Below are positions 63,411 to 64,000 of a DNA stretch of 64,000 nt, piece after piece. The stretch lies in NCBI GenBank assembly GCA_052143835.1, contig JBKQRV010000093.1, positions 62,001-126,000 of the forward strand. The letters are read 5' to 3'. The translations under genes and the position numbers were made by a program. The notes under the pieces are model-generated. The model did no database searches. It was not told where the DNA came from and saw only the letters and a program-made list of their open reading frames with translations. Every line of letters starts with the position of its first letter. Position 1 is the first letter of the stretch. The DNA comes from DASPPM01 sp052143835. GTDB lineage: Bacteria > Pseudomonadota > Alphaproteobacteria > JACZXZ01.

Positions 63411-64000
63411 GCGCGCCGGCACTCGAGACGCGCGGGGTCAGCATGAGCTTCGGCGCGCTTGCCGTCGCGCGCGACATCACCCTCACGCTTCCGCGCGGGG
63501 CGCGCCGCGGGCTGATCGGACCCAACGGTGCCGGCAAGACGAGCCTCGTCGATCTGATCACGGGCGTGCTCAAGCCGTCGGCGGGCCGCGTGCTGTTGAA
63601 CGGCGAGGACATCACGCACCTCTCCCAGGAGGCGCGCGCGCGGCGGGGCCTCGCGCGTACGTTCCAGATCAATCAGCTCTTCCGCGGCTTGAGCGTGCTC
63701 GACAACCTCTGCCTGGCGATCGGGGAGCGCACCGGCGCCTGCAACAACCTCTTTCGGCCCGCGGGCTCCAAGCCGGCGGTGATCGAGGAGGCGCTCGAGC
63801 ATCTCGCGGCGCACCGGCTGGTCGAGGATGCGCTCAAGCCGGTCCGCGAGCTGGCCTACGGCCGCCAGCGCCTGGTCGAGATTGCGCTCGCGCTGGCGCA
63901 GCGCCCGCGCGTGCTTCTGCTCGACGAGCCCGCGGCCGGCGTGTCGTCGAGCGAGAGCCATCTCATCCTGGACGTGCTCGAGCGGCTCGACGAGGAGATC
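63407..64000 (+). CDS. livG: LivG-type ABC ATPase, second system (3' end outside window)
   Basis: 198 residues are visible. Walker A GPNGAGKT (38-45), a family signature region AYGRQRLVEIA instead of LSGGQ, and Walker B LLLDEP are in the window; the H-loop lies beyond it. The GTG start overlaps the livM stop (GTGA). A livF gene would be expected next. Confidence 0.87.
   Translation, partial: MSAPALETRGVSMSFGALAVARDITLTLPRGARRGLIGPNGAGKTSLVDLITGVLKPSAGRVLLNGEDITHLSQEARARRGLARTFQINQLFRGLSVLDNLCLAIGERTGACNNLFRPAGSKPAVIEEALEHLAAHRLVEDALKPVRELAYGRQRLVEIALALAQRPRVLLLDEPAAGVSSSESHLILDVLERLDEEI

Noticed and set aside
1..64000. CRISPR arrays, tRNA and rRNA genes
   Set aside because: I found no regularly spaced repeat array, no cloverleaf with a T-loop GGTTCRA-like core in the gaps, and no rRNA-like stretch. 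Reading by eye can miss a tRNA.

Overview
The window is high-GC DNA with ATGA/TTGA/GTGA translational coupling, GTG/TTG starts, two branched-chain amino-acid-type (Liv) ABC uptake systems and GC-rich hairpin repeats between genes. This fits a soil- or host-associated alphaproteobacterium (Hyphomicrobiales or Rhodospirillales type). That placement is inferred from style, not from a marker gene. I saw no rRNA, tRNA, CRISPR array, transposase or phage gene.

Region 1 (1-31542) is the unusual part. It holds very large membrane proteins of four related kinds, called A, D, B and C here. A (cut off at 3-1991; 13498-15867) and the front half of the 1625-residue YB protein (16254-21131) look like YfhO-type polytopic proteins. 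B (3270-5609, and the back half of YB) and D (9757-13311) share a different membrane core with an E...H-x-x-N motif. C is present three times (5632-9345; 21190-24858; 27874-31542) and carries a long soluble tail of repeated modules. Two short decayed copies remain: an A start (a', 9557-9739) directly in front of D, and a D start (d', 15864-~16005) overlapping the stop of A by ATGA and carrying a 1-base frameshift. The arrangement A-(methyltransferase)-B-C / a'-D / A-d'-YB-C / C reads as repeated duplication and partial loss of an ancestral A-D-YB-C cassette. I regard this as the candidate undescribed system: a family of giant GT-C/YfhO-like proteins that probably modify or assemble a cell-surface glycan.

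Region 2 (24948-40589) is a surface-polysaccharide neighbourhood: a GT2 glycosyltransferase and a sugar-nucleotide epimerase/dehydratase (minus strand), another polytopic protein, a methyltransferase, a GT4-GT2-GT4 trio on the plus strand, and a Wzt-like ABC ATPase with a C-terminal glycan-binding domain coupled to a further GT2. No Wzm permease lies in the window. A 1-kb stretch at 26857-27873 has no convincing gene.

Region 3 (40767-47178) is a catabolic or uptake operon: a luciferase-like flavin monooxygenase, a MarR regulator overlapping it, then livK-livH-livM-livG-livF. Hairpin repeats fill the livK-livH gap, and a 121-bp palindromic element follows livF.

Region 4 (47437-64000) mixes a glutathione S-transferase, a GT-C glycosyltransferase, GT2, cupin and acyl-CoA ligase run (minus), a small unknown gene pair, an SDR plus gentisate 1,2-dioxygenase pair, a DUF924 protein, a SPOR-domain lipoprotein, a fumarylacetoacetate-hydrolase-family enzyme, a class IV aminotransferase, and a second liv operon (livK-livH-livM-livG, the last cut by the window end). 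Gentisate dioxygenase, GST and FAH-family hydrolase could together perform gentisate ring cleavage to fumarate and pyruvate.
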